This document shows positions 6,813 through 13,766 of a DNA stretch of 21,784 nucleotides, one piece after another. The translations under genes and the position numbers were made by a program. This DNA is from Chloroflexota bacterium (GTDB lineage: Bacteria; Chloroflexota; Anaerolineae; Anaerolineales; Anaerolineaceae), in NCBI GenBank assembly GCA_023434145.1, contig JAEYTI010000163.1, positions 1 through 21,784 of the forward strand, read 5' to 3'. Each line of letters begins with the position of its first letter. Position 1 is the first letter of the stretch. Below the pieces are notes generated by a model that made no database searches, was not told where the DNA came from, and worked only from the letters and a program-made list of their open reading frames with translations.

Positions 6813-8261
6813 ATGATCAAAAAGACCCTTCGCTGGCTGATACCGCTCCTTCTTCTGGCAGCAATTCTGTTCCTGCTCCGTCCGGCAGCCACGCTCGCCA
6901 AGCCGTCCGGTGCTGGGAAAAGCTTCGTGCAAGCCACACCAGAGCCGCTAACCGATTCCGCTTCGCTGGCGATCGGCGTCTTCCGCAACCCGGTTGTAAA
7001 CCAGGGTGTTATTTCCGGCTATTTCGATCATGATTCGAGAAGTGGATCCGTGGTGTTCTACGACGGGCGGCGCAGCAGCGGCTCGAACTACGGCTTCTAC
7101 TTCTCCTGCCCCTCGGTAGGCATGTGGGATTATGTTGGCTGCCTGGACCCCGTGGCAGGAGAAAGCGCCTGCGCCAACAACCGAGAGCTGTGGTACGACA
7201 ACCATAAGGGCATCGATTACGAATACACCACTTTCTGGCATACCGGCGCGGTCTGCGATTTGGGCCGCTTCACCGGCATCACTGCGCCCGTCTACGCTCC
7301 CGCCGCGGGCAGGGTCTTTATGGCTGGCACCGATCCGGCGCGCCCGGCAAACGGCTGGCACATCCGCATGAAGCACGACCTGAACGGCAACGGCAACTAC
7401 GATGACGACAACTTCCGCTCCATTTACCTGCATTTTTCTCCGAATGGGCTGGCAGTGTCGCCGGGGCAGAACGTCAGCGAAGGCCAGTATCTTGGGCTGG
7501 GTGGCTCCACCGGATATTCCTCCTCGCCCCATCTCCATTTCGAGGTGCAGCGCTCATTCAACGGCTTTCAGACCTACTACTCTGCGGACCCATACGGCTG
7601 GCAGGGCGCGGGGACAGACCCGTGGCCCTATACCAACGAGGTGCTGTGGAAGGTGGCCCAGCCGCCTACCGCAACCCCTCCAACACCCTCTCCACTGCCC
7701 AAAAGAGCATGGCTCCCCATGATTGCCTCAGCGCCTTTACCGGTGACCTGTTCAGCGTGCGGCGAACGCCTGCAAAATGGGGGCTTCGAACAGCAGGAAG
7801 CTAACTGGATGGTGCAAGGCGTAGATGTAATCACCAACAACAGTGACCCTTACCTTCCGGCGGGTGTCAGTGCTTATGCTGGCTCCTGGTTCGCGTGGTT
7901 GGGTGGACGCAGCAATGCCAATGACAGGGTATCCCAAGAGTTCACCGTTGGGCCGCAAGCCATCAGCGCACGGCTGCGGTATGTGATCCGGTTCGATACG
8001 CGAGAGGCGTCTGGCAGCCCGCCCTACGACTATATATTTGTGCGCCTGCGTGGTGCGAACGGAGAACTCCTCGCCCAGCTAGAAGCGTGGGACAATGCTT
8101 CTTCGCCGCAAGGCCAGTGGATCGCGCGCGAGATCGCCCTACCGAACCTGTCTTCGTGGGCGGGCCAGCCAGTTCGTATCAGCTTCGAAGCCACCACCGA
8201 CGGCTCGCTGACCACCAATTTCTACGTTGATGAAGTTTCGGTGTTCGCGCAAGCACCATAG
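6813..8261 (+). CDS. Secreted M23-family (LytM-like) metallopeptidase
   Basis: A 482-residue exported protein likely to cut peptidoglycan peptides. A signal peptide covers about residues 1-29. M23 motifs are HKGID (H131, D135 as zinc ligands), YLHF (H207) and SPHLHFEV (H240, H242). An unusual insert, DLNGNGNYDDDN (189-200), resembles an EF-hand-like calcium loop. A PT-rich linker (PPTATPPTPSPLP) leads to a C-terminal region of about 150 residues that reads as a jelly-roll, carbohydrate-binding-like domain (NGGFEQQEANW ... NFYVDEVSVF). The ATG at 6813 has AAGGGG 6 nt upstream; an earlier in-frame ATG lies inside the previous gene. No LPXTG or other anchor is seen. All three zinc ligands are present, so it should be active. 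Confidence 0.88.
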   Translation: MIKKTLRWLIPLLLLAAILFLLRPAATLAKPSGAGKSFVQATPEPLTDSASLAIGVFRNPVVNQGVISGYFDHDSRSGSVVFYDGRRSSGSNYGFYFSCPSVGMWDYVGCLDPVAGESACANNRELWYDNHKGIDYEYTTFWHTGAVCDLGRFTGITAPVYAPAAGRVFMAGTDPARPANGWHIRMKHDLNGNGNYDDDNFRSIYLHFSPNGLAVSPGQNVSEGQYLGLGGSTGYSSSPHLHFEVQRSFNGFQTYYSADPYGWQGAGTDPWPYTNEVLWKVAQPPTATPPTPSPLPKRAWLPMIASAPLPVTCSACGERLQNGGFEQQEANWMVQGVDVITNNSDPYLPAGVSAYAGSWFAWLGGRSNANDRVSQEFTVGPQAISARLRYVIRFDTREASGSPPYDYIFVRLRGANGELLAQLEAWDNASSPQGQWIAREIALPNLSSWAGQPVRISFEATTDGSLTTNFYVDEVSVFAQAP

Positions 8262-8318
8262 GTTCTGTGGATAACAAAAGTTATCAAAACTGGTCCTAGA
8301 TTAATGAAAATTAACCTC

Positions 8319-8347
8319 TTGACAAGCTGAGACGCTTTTGTTACACT
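8319..8347 (+). promoter_or_regulatory. Strong sigma70-type promoter
   Basis: TTGACA at 8319-8324 and TACACT at 8342-8347 with a 17-nt spacer; transcription would start near 8354. It lies after the peptidase gene and drives the structured leader described next. Confidence 0.85.
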
Positions 8348-8401
8348 CTCCTAGGTTGACCTGAAAAAGGTCGACAGAATCTGAGATTAGGACGGGATTG
8401 A

Positions 8402-8497
8402 ATGAGCAGATACACACCAATCATCACCAAGAGGAGCGCGAGCGCCGTCGAATGCGGCGGTTTCGCTGTTTCCTTGTCGGAGTGTACCTGCGCATAA
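8402..8497 (+). CDS. Possible 31-codon leader peptide
   Basis: An ATG at 8402 opens a 31-residue ORF (MSRYTPIITKRSASAVECGG, then FAVSLSECTCA) ending at TAA 8495-8497, inside the predicted leader RNA. Purine-rich AGGACGGG lies about 6-13 nt upstream, a modest ribosome site. Three Cys occur near the end, but there is no clear run of one amino acid as in classic attenuators. Its stop lies inside the 8457-8512 stem, so a ribosome here would open that stem. It could equally be a chance ORF in a small RNA. Confidence 0.35.
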   Translation: MSRYTPIITKRSASAVECGGFAVSLSECTCA

Positions 8498-8518
8498 GTA
8501 AGTAGAAACCGCTTACAG

Positions 8519-8557
8519 AGGCCACGGTACACACCATGTTCCGTGGCCTTTTTCTTT
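8519..8557 (+). terminator. Intrinsic terminator, first of two
   Basis: Stem AGGCCACGG (8519-8527) with CCGTGGCCT (8541-8549), 13-nt loop, followed by TTTTTCTTT. It is a strong intrinsic terminator upstream of the GNAT genes. Confidence 0.88.
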
Positions 8558-8572
8558 CACCAAGCCCGCATC

Positions 8573-8608
8573 AGGCCACGGCGCACCAGAACCGTGGCCT
8601 TTTTGTTT
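8573..8608 (+). terminator. Intrinsic terminator, second copy with the same stem
   Basis: The same 9-bp stem, AGGCCACGG (8573-8581) with CCGTGGCCT (8592-8600), 10-nt loop, then TTTTTGTTT. Loops differ but arms are identical to the first, so arms of the two copies could also cross-pair. Confidence 0.88.
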
Positions 8609-8654
8609 GCCAGCAGATATGGTCATCATCGCAGAATTATTCGAGGAGAAGAGA

Positions 8655-8813
8655 ATGTTTTTTGACCGCCCCTTTTGCTCCGCACTACCGCCTACCGTTC
8701 CCGACGATGTTGGGAAAACGCCTCCCCCGGAAGATATCTTCCGCAGCCGCTGCGCGGTACCGCGCTACAGAAAGCATCGGATGAACCTCGTAAGGAAGAA
8801 GCACCATGAGTAA
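8655..8813 (+). CDS. Small 52-residue protein coupled to GNAT gene
   Basis: A 52-codon ORF starts at ATG 8655 behind a strong ribosome site, GAGGAGA, about 6 nt upstream, and its TAA stop overlaps the next gene's start by 8 nt. The product starts MFFDRPFCSALPPTVPDDVG and ends in a very basic tail (RYRKHRMNLVRKKHHE). I recognise no family. The strong ribosome site and the overlap favour real translation, perhaps coupling translation of the acetyltransferase; the composition alone gives no function. Confidence 0.5.
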   Translation: MFFDRPFCSALPPTVPDDVGKTPPPEDIFRSRCAVPRYRKHRMNLVRKKHHE

Positions 8814-9414
8814 CTATCGACCCGTACCACTGTTTGAAAGCCAAAATCTTCGCCTGACACCCGTGGATCAAGAAAAAGACTCCTCGATAACTGCTGCATG
8901 GACGGTTGAGCTCGACGTCGCCGCACAGTTGCGCGAAGACCAGCCCGCCCGCCCGATGACAGCCTACGATGTGAAGAAAGTGTACGAACGGTGGCAGAAG
9001 GCCTCTGAAGAAAATGACCGCCAGTTTTTGTTTGCCATTCGACTAAGAGACAAACAGAGCGATGATAACGATCCGATCGTTGGGGTGCTGCGCATCAAAA
9101 ACGTGGAATGGGTCCACGGCGCTGCCTACCTCGATCTGATTCTGGGAGACGCGCAGGACTGGCAAGAATATGCCCGCGAAGCGCTCGACCTCAGCCTGCG
9201 CTACGCCTTCGATGAGCTGGGCCTGTTCCGGGTGACAGCCGTCATTGGCGAGTATAACCAGGCGGCTTATCACCTCTTTGAGCAGGCCAACTTTACCCTG
9301 GAAGTGCGCCAGCGACAGTCTGTGTACTGGAACACGCGCAGTTGGGACAAGTTGTTCTTTGGCCTGCTCCGCCCCGAATGGAAAATGATGCAGCTGGCGG
9401 AGATGAACGCATGA
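8806..9414 (+). CDS. GNAT acetyltransferase, RimJ/RimL-like
   Basis: A 202-residue member of the Acetyltransf_3 (RimJ/RimL-type) group, which transfers acetyl from acetyl-CoA to an amine. Start-typical LRLTPVD, the central VGVLRIKNVEW strand and the C-terminal AYHLFEQANFTLE, where GNATs carry the N-x-x-S/A-x-x-x-Y/F-x-x-x-G/A-F signature, support this. The acetyl-CoA loop, normally Q/RxxGxG/A, reads DAQDWQEYARE at about 115-125 and lacks the glycines, so cofactor binding may be weak or altered. AAGGA lies about 9 nt before the ATG. The stop overlaps the next start (ATGA), indicating an operon with the following GNAT gene. Substrate cannot be told from the sequence. Confidence 0.85.
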   Translation: MSNYRPVPLFESQNLRLTPVDQEKDSSITAAWTVELDVAAQLREDQPARPMTAYDVKKVYERWQKASEENDRQFLFAIRLRDKQSDDNDPIVGVLRIKNVEWVHGAAYLDLILGDAQDWQEYAREALDLSLRYAFDELGLFRVTAVIGEYNQAAYHLFEQANFTLEVRQRQSVYWNTRSWDKLFFGLLRPEWKMMQLAEMNA

Positions 9415-9992
9415 ACACCAACAACTTCACCGGGAAACTCGTCCGCCTGACGGCATTTGACCCCGAAAAGGACGCTGAACACCTCGCTCGCTGGAACCAG
9501 GACAGCTACTTCCAACAGCTTGCCTCCAGTGGACCAGCCAAATTGTGGACTCCGAAGGAGATGAAGGAGTGGATGGAGAAGCACGCCGACGAACTCTATA
9601 ACTTTGCCATCCGCACCCTGGGAGATGACCGCATGATCGGCAACGTCGATCTTAGCGGTGTGAACTGGGTAGCCCGCGACTGCTGGGTTGGCATCGGCAT
9701 TGGCGCGCGGGAGGATTGGGGAAAGGGCTATGGCACTGACGCGATGAACCTGATCCTACAGTTCGCTTTCGAGAACCTGAACCTGAACCGCGTCTCGCTG
9801 ACCGTGTTCGAATACAACGAGCGCGCGGTTAATTCGTACCGCAGGGTAGGTTTTGCGGAAGAAGGCCGCTTGCGCCAGTGGATGCAGCGCGGCGGCGAGC
9901 GTTACGATCTCATCTTTATGGGCGTGCTGCGTGAAGAATGGGAAGCCGCCCGAGCACGGGCGGCAGCCGAAAAAGAAGTGGAGACGGCATAA
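9411..9992 (+). CDS. GNAT acetyltransferase, RimJ/RimL-like
   Basis: A 193-residue RimJ/RimL-type GNAT. The acetyl-CoA loop is intact: REDWGKGYGTDA with Gly at residues 104, 106 and 108. It is followed by LNRVSLTVFEYNERAVNSYRRVGF-type sequence carrying the usual Asn and Tyr. The ATG at 9411 overlaps the previous stop by four bases (ATGA), so the two are translationally coupled. The two neighbours share only distant similarity, so they may form a heteromer or have different substrates. The C-terminal tail is rich in Ala and Glu. Likely substrates are protein N-termini or small amines such as aminoglycosides. Confidence 0.9.
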   Translation: MNTNNFTGKLVRLTAFDPEKDAEHLARWNQDSYFQQLASSGPAKLWTPKEMKEWMEKHADELYNFAIRTLGDDRMIGNVDLSGVNWVARDCWVGIGIGAREDWGKGYGTDAMNLILQFAFENLNLNRVSLTVFEYNERAVNSYRRVGFAEEGRLRQWMQRGGERYDLIFMGVLREEWEAARARAAAEKEVETA

Positions 9993-10087
9993 CCCTAACG
10001 GTCCGCCGAACCCTATCAGCCACCCGATATCGACGAGTATGAACTGCAATCTGTAATCGATTTAATGAAAACAAGGAATATTTGGAT

Positions 10088-11143
10088 ATGGACACCTTAA
10101 CCAACACTCAATACATCATCCAGCCGGAAGAACTGGCCACCCAACTGCCCGCCGGGTATACCGCCCGCCCCGTTACGATGAGCGACCTGGAAGCCGCGGT
10201 CGATCTGTTCAACCGCTACTCGCGTGCAGTAGAGGGTGTCGACCAGATCACCGTGGAAAGCCTTCGCCACGAATGGGAAATGCCTGTCTTCAACATCGAG
10301 ACCGATACTATGGCCGTGTTTACCGAAGATGGGCAGATTGTTGCCTACAACGAATTCTATGCGAGCGCGCCGTACGTCCGCTATCATAGCTGGGGACTGA
10401 CCGATCATGCGCACCAGGCCCGCGGGCTAGGCTCCTTTCTGGTGGAATGGATGCAGGAGCGCGGGCGAAGAACTTTGGAAAAAGCCCCCGCGGATGCGCG
10501 TGTAACGCTGGGCCAGTCGTTCAATCACAAGGTCGAACCGGCGGGCCGCCTGCTGGCAGCCAACGACATGAAGATGGTGCGCAACTTTTACACTATGCAG
10601 ATTGATTTTGATGGTGATCCACAGCCAGCCAACCTGCCGAAAGGCATCACCATTCGCACAGTGGAAAACGACGACGATTTCCGCGCAGCCGTCCATGGTG
10701 TGTACGAATCATTCCGCGACCACTGGGGTATGGTTGACGAACCGTTCGACAGCTTTCTCAAGCGCTGGAACGAAAACGTGAAGACCGATCCCAAGTTCGA
10801 CCAGTCGCTGTGGTTTCTGGCGATGGACGGGGACGAGGTAGCCGGGGTTTCGCTGTGCTGGGATCACATCGACGAGGACCCAGAGCGCGGATGGGTGGGC
10901 TCGCTGGGCGTGCGCCGCCCGTGGCGCAAGCACGGTCTGGGATTGGCCCTGCTCCAATACTCGTTTGTAACGCTGGCAAAGCGCGGCAAACCGCGCGTGG
11001 GCCTGGGTGTTGATGCCTCTAGCCTCACAGGCGCTACCCGCCTGTACGAGCGGGCCGGCATGCGCGTTGTGCGGCAGTTCGACGTGTACGAAATCGAACT
11101 GCGCGCCGGTAAGGATTACACCACGCAAACAGTAGAAGAATAG
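10088..11143 (+). CDS. Tandem-GNAT acetyltransferase (MshD-like architecture)
   Basis: A 351-residue protein with two GNAT domains. The N-terminal one has QARGLGSFL with RGLG at residues 112-115; the C-terminal one has RRPWRKHGLGLAL with RKHGLG at 280-285 and ends ATRLYERAGMRVV. This two-domain plan is that of mycothiol synthase MshD, but it is also widespread in bacteria without mycothiol, so MshD function is not claimed. ATG 10088 is preferred (AAGGA 10 nt upstream); an in-frame TTG at 10082 is close by. The 95-nt gap from the previous GNAT gene holds no clear promoter, so it is probably in the same transcript. A terminator and a long hairpin follow. Confidence 0.88.
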   Translation: MDTLTNTQYIIQPEELATQLPAGYTARPVTMSDLEAAVDLFNRYSRAVEGVDQITVESLRHEWEMPVFNIETDTMAVFTEDGQIVAYNEFYASAPYVRYHSWGLTDHAHQARGLGSFLVEWMQERGRRTLEKAPADARVTLGQSFNHKVEPAGRLLAANDMKMVRNFYTMQIDFDGDPQPANLPKGITIRTVENDDDFRAAVHGVYESFRDHWGMVDEPFDSFLKRWNENVKTDPKFDQSLWFLAMDGDEVAGVSLCWDHIDEDPERGWVGSLGVRRPWRKHGLGLALLQYSFVTLAKRGKPRVGLGVDASSLTGATRLYERAGMRVVRQFDVYEIELRAGKDYTTQTVEE

Positions 11144-11153
11144 ACTTTGACAA

Positions 11154-11185
11154 ACGGGCTGCCCGGGCATCTGGGCGGCCCGTTT
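11154..11185 (+). terminator. Terminator after the GNAT cluster
   Basis: An 11-bp stem (11154-11164 with 11173-11183, one G-U pair) ending in TTTCTAT, 10 nt after the stop codon of the tandem-GNAT gene. The T-tract is short. Confidence 0.65.
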
Positions 11186-11191
11186 CTATAG

Positions 11192-11242
11192 GCAAATATG
11201 CGAATTGCTCAGCCGTATGGGCTGAGCAATTCGCATATTTGC
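11192..11242. repeat. 23-bp perfect hairpin
   Basis: Arms 11192-11214 and 11220-11242 pair perfectly around the 5-nt loop GTATG. It lies between the GNAT terminator and a clear promoter that starts 5 nt after its right arm, so it separates two transcription units. Confidence 0.93.
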
Positions 11243-11246
11243 GCTA

Positions 11247-11274
11247 TTGACAATTCTCCAAAATCCTGTAAAAT
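11247..11274 (+). promoter_or_regulatory. Promoter of the nicotinamidase-like gene
   Basis: TTGACA at 11247-11252 and TAAAAT at 11269-11274, 16-nt spacer, with TG just before the -10. It precedes the hydrolase start by about 110 nt. Confidence 0.8.
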
Positions 11275-11385
11275 CCTATTGGTGTATAAAATACACAAAG
11301 TCGGCGGACGCTGCAGACACCTTACCCAATCGTCCGCTTTTCTTTCACAGACAAGTTAGTGTTATTCTTACACAAAGGAGAGGTT

Positions 11386-12096
11386 ATGAACCCCAATACC
11401 CTTACGCAACAGGCGCAACCATTCCTCGGTTACCTGGAAGAATGGCTGAAAGCACTTCCGGCCCTGCCGCTGGCAGAGGCTGCGCCAACCCCCACCAAAA
11501 CAGCCATCATCTCGGTCGATGTGATCGAGGGTTTCTGTTACCGGGGGCCACTCAGCAGCCCGCGCGTTGCCGAAATCGTGGAGCCTATCGCCCGGCTGTT
11601 TGAGCGCGCCTGGAATTATGGCGTGCGGAATATCGTGCTCACGCAGGATTCGCACGAACCGGAGGCGGTGGAGTTTGCCCAATGGCCACCCCACTGCGTG
11701 CGCGGTACCGAAGAGGCTCAGACGGTTGCCCGCTTCCGAGCGCTGCCGTTCTTTGACCAGATGGCTGTGTTCGAGAAAAATTCGATCCATTCCGGGATCA
11801 GCACCGGTTTGAACGAATGGCTGGCGGAGCATCCTGAAATCGACACGTTCATTGTCACCGGCGACTGCACCGACTTGTGTACTTACCAGCTCGCCATGCA
11901 CTTGCGGTTGGACGCAAATGCTCGCCAGCTCGAGCGCCGGGTGATCGTGCCCGCCAACACCGTGCAGACCTATGACATGCCGCTGGAAACCGCCCGCGAA
12001 ATTGGCGCGATGCCCCACCCTGGCGACCTGCTCCACGCAGTTTTCCTCTATCACATGCAGCTCAACGGCATCGAAGTGACCGCCGAGATTTGCTAA
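11386..12096 (+). CDS. Nicotinamidase-like isochorismatase-family hydrolase
   Basis: A 236-residue cysteine hydrolase. The catalytic triad is D45 (SVDVIEGF), K131 (EKNSIHSG) and C165 (GDCTDLCTYQ). The metal site of nicotinamidases is also visible: D88 and H90 (TQDSHEP) and H103 (WPPHC, then RGTEEA). This metal motif favours nicotinamidase (nicotinamide to nicotinate and ammonia) over other isochorismatase-fold enzymes. ATG 11386 has AAAGGAGAGG just upstream. The protein is longer than E. coli PncA, mostly in an N-terminal helical extension. The next gene encodes an SV2/NiaP-like transporter, which supports a pyridine-salvage role, though a 70-nt palindrome lies between them. I leave the symbol empty because the activity is inferred from motifs. 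Confidence 0.85.
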   Translation: MNPNTLTQQAQPFLGYLEEWLKALPALPLAEAAPTPTKTAIISVDVIEGFCYRGPLSSPRVAEIVEPIARLFERAWNYGVRNIVLTQDSHEPEAVEFAQWPPHCVRGTEEAQTVARFRALPFFDQMAVFEKNSIHSGISTGLNEWLAEHPEIDTFIVTGDCTDLCTYQLAMHLRLDANARQLERRVIVPANTVQTYDMPLETAREIGAMPHPGDLLHAVFLYHMQLNGIEVTAEIC

Positions 12097-12104
12097 GAAT
12101 CGCT

Positions 12105-12174
12105 TCCGAATTGTTTTGTACTTGTTGTTTGTGTGACCATGGTCACACAAACAACAAGTACAAAACAATTCGGA
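12105..12174. repeat. 70-nt perfect palindrome
   Basis: Two perfect 35-nt halves centred at 12139/12140 with no loop, beginning 8 nt after the hydrolase stop codon. The left half is rich in T and G. It is the longest perfect palindrome in the window. No T-tract follows, and I see no promoter between it and the MFS gene 33 nt downstream. Confidence 0.95.
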
Positions 12175-12207
12175 TAACTCTTTAATGCATCATGAGAGGT
12201 GCTCAAT

Positions 12208-13554
12208 ATGACTACATCAACGCTGACCTTTGAAGAAGCAATCAACCACATCGGATTTGGGCGCTTTCAGACCAGGCTTATGGTGCTATGCGGGCTGGGC
12301 TGGGCCGCAGACGCAATGGAAGTGCTGCTGATCTCATTTGCCCTGCCCGCGATTATCGTCGAGTGGGGTCTGACGACCCAACAAGCTGGGCTGCTTTCCA
12401 CCGCCATCTTCCTCGGTATGCTGATCGGCGCCTGGGTATGGGGCCGCCTGAGCGACGTGATCGGTCGGAAGATCGGTTTCGTCAGCACCATCGCCATCGA
12501 CTCGATCTTCGGCTTCCTGTCGGCCTTCGCGCCCACGTTCGGCTGGCTGGTGTTCTTGCGCGCCATGACCGGTTTTGGCGTGGGCGGCACCCTGCCGGTG
12601 GATTACAGCATCTTCGCCGAATATTTGCCCAGCGAGAAGCGCGGGCGCTATCTGGTTCTGCTGGAATCTTTCTGGGCACTGGGCGTGCTGCTCGCCGCCG
12701 GGTTGGCCTGGCTGATCGTGCCGCGATTCGGATGGCGCGTGCTGCTGGCTGTCTCCGCGGTGCCGGGCCTGATCGTGTTCCTCATCCGTCGTGGGGTACC
12801 CGAATCACCACGCTTTTTGCTGGTGAATGGGAAAACCGAAGCCGCGCAGAACGTTCTTAAACAGGTAGCGGCGGAGAACGGCCGCCCCATGCCCGATCTG
12901 CGCCTGAAGCCGATTGAGAAAAAAGCCGCCGTATCCCGCACATCCGACCTGCTGAAGCCCGGCTTGCGCCGCACTACCCTGCTGCTGTGGCTGATGTGGT
13001 TTGCCATCTCGCTGGGCTATTACGGCGTGTTCACCTGGCTGCCGAGCTTCTTCCGATCCAGCGGCATGGAACTGCTGCCCGTCTACCAGAACACCTTCAT
13101 CCTGGCGCTGGCGCAGCTTCCGGGCTACTTCTCCGCCGCCTATCTGGTGGAAAAGTGGGGCCGCCGCCGCACGCTGGCCTTCTACCTGGTTGCAAGCGGC
13201 GTGTTCACTTACCTGTTCGCGCTGGCAAACACAATTAATATGCTGGTTGCGATGGGTATCTGGATTTCGTTCTTCACCCTGGGCGCGTGGGGCGCGCTGT
13301 ATGCGTACACGCCCGAGGCCTACCCAACCAACCTGCGCGGGACGGGCATGGGCGCGGCATCCGGTTGGACGCGCATCGCCGGCGCGATTGCTCCCATCCT
13401 TGGCGCGGCATTGATCGGCAGTACGCTTGGCGGCGCCTCGCTTGCGCTGCCGTTAACGGTCTTCGCCGTGTGGTTTGTGATCGGCGGTGTAGCCGCGCTG
13501 GCCCTGCCGAAGGAAACCAGCCAGCGCCCGCTGGCGGATACCTTACGCGAGTAG
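12208..13554 (+). CDS. MFS transporter, SV2/NiaP-like
   Basis: A 448-residue, 12-helix major facilitator. The opening FQTRLMVLCGLGWAADAMEV matches the N-terminal helix of the NiaP/SV2-type family, with the loop motif GRLSDVIGRK at 79-88 and the PESPRFLL motif after helix 6 (about 197-204), shared with the sugar-porter branch. Members include the niacin transporter NiaP and aromatic-acid carriers, so the substrate is probably an organic acid. The nicotinamidase-like neighbour makes nicotinate a good candidate. ATG 12208 has GAGAGG 8 nt upstream; an in-frame GTG at 12199 overlaps that site and is less likely. It is followed 3 nt later by a long hairpin. Confidence 0.88.
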   Translation: MTTSTLTFEEAINHIGFGRFQTRLMVLCGLGWAADAMEVLLISFALPAIIVEWGLTTQQAGLLSTAIFLGMLIGAWVWGRLSDVIGRKIGFVSTIAIDSIFGFLSAFAPTFGWLVFLRAMTGFGVGGTLPVDYSIFAEYLPSEKRGRYLVLLESFWALGVLLAAGLAWLIVPRFGWRVLLAVSAVPGLIVFLIRRGVPESPRFLLVNGKTEAAQNVLKQVAAENGRPMPDLRLKPIEKKAAVSRTSDLLKPGLRRTTLLLWLMWFAISLGYYGVFTWLPSFFRSSGMELLPVYQNTFILALAQLPGYFSAAYLVEKWGRRRTLAFYLVASGVFTYLFALANTINMLVAMGIWISFFTLGAWGALYAYTPEAYPTNLRGTGMGAASGWTRIAGAIAPILGAALIGSTLGGASLALPLTVFAVWFVIGGVAALALPKETSQRPLADTLRE

Positions 13555-13557
13555 GAA

Positions 13558-13605
13558 TCGACTTTGTATGATGGAGAGGCCTGCCTCTCCATCATACAAA
13601 GTCGA
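13558..13605. repeat. 23-nt-arm hairpin after the MFS gene
   Basis: Arms 13558-13580 and 13583-13605 are exact reverse complements around a central CT; a real loop would open one or two pairs. It begins 3 nt after the MFS stop codon. A TTGACA element starts 12 nt after it. Confidence 0.93.
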
Positions 13606-13616
13606 AACCATATGCT

Positions 13617-13646
13617 TTGACAAACCCCTGCTTTCTGTGTCAAAAT
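13617..13646 (+). promoter_or_regulatory. Promoter upstream of the YgjV-like/GNAT-like gene
   Basis: TTGACA at 13617-13622 and CAAAAT at 13641-13646, 18-nt spacer, with TGT before the -10 (extended -10). The transcript would start near 13653 and carry the hairpin at 13680-13726 in its leader. Confidence 0.65.
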
Positions 13647-13679
13647 GAGGTGAGATGCTCGTCTCTATCCCAAAAATAT

Positions 13680-13726
13680 TTTTGTGTTTGTGGTGCGCGA
13701 CTACATCGTGCACCACAAACACAAAA
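13680..13726. repeat. 21-bp hairpin within a predicted 5' leader
   Basis: Arms 13680-13700 and 13706-13726 pair with one G-U, loop CTACA. Farther out, AATATT (13675-13680, 13729-13734) and CTATC/GATAG segments allow an imperfect extension. The 5' arm TTTGTGTTTGTGG recurs at the right end of the window (21733-21745). Confidence 0.88.
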
Positions 13727-13766
13727 CGAATATTGCGATAGGTTCTTATTCAGGCAGGGGTGAATT

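Larger units (their letters stand above)
8354..8557 (+). ncRNA. Structured leader or small RNA (about 200 nt)
   Basis: From the predicted start, the RNA opens with a hairpin (8355-8362 with 8368-8375, loop GAAAA). Two mutually exclusive stems follow: CGCCG/CGGCG (8443-8447 with 8455-8459) and GCGGTTTC/GAAACCGC (8457-8464 with 8505-8512). GTGTACC (8482-8488) can pair with GGTACAC (8526-8532), which would take two bases from the first terminator stem. The RNA ends at an intrinsic terminator. It matches no riboswitch I recognise; it may be an attenuator for the GNAT operon or a free small RNA. Confidence 0.55.

Noticed and set aside
10088..11143. Naming the tandem-GNAT gene mshD
   Set aside because: Two GNAT domains are shared by many acetyltransferases, and no mycothiol gene is seen here.
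11368..12168. 266-codon minus-strand frame opposite the hydrolase gene
   Set aside because: The plus-strand frame has complete catalytic motifs, a promoter and a ribosome site; the minus frame has no recognisable domain and runs through the palindrome.
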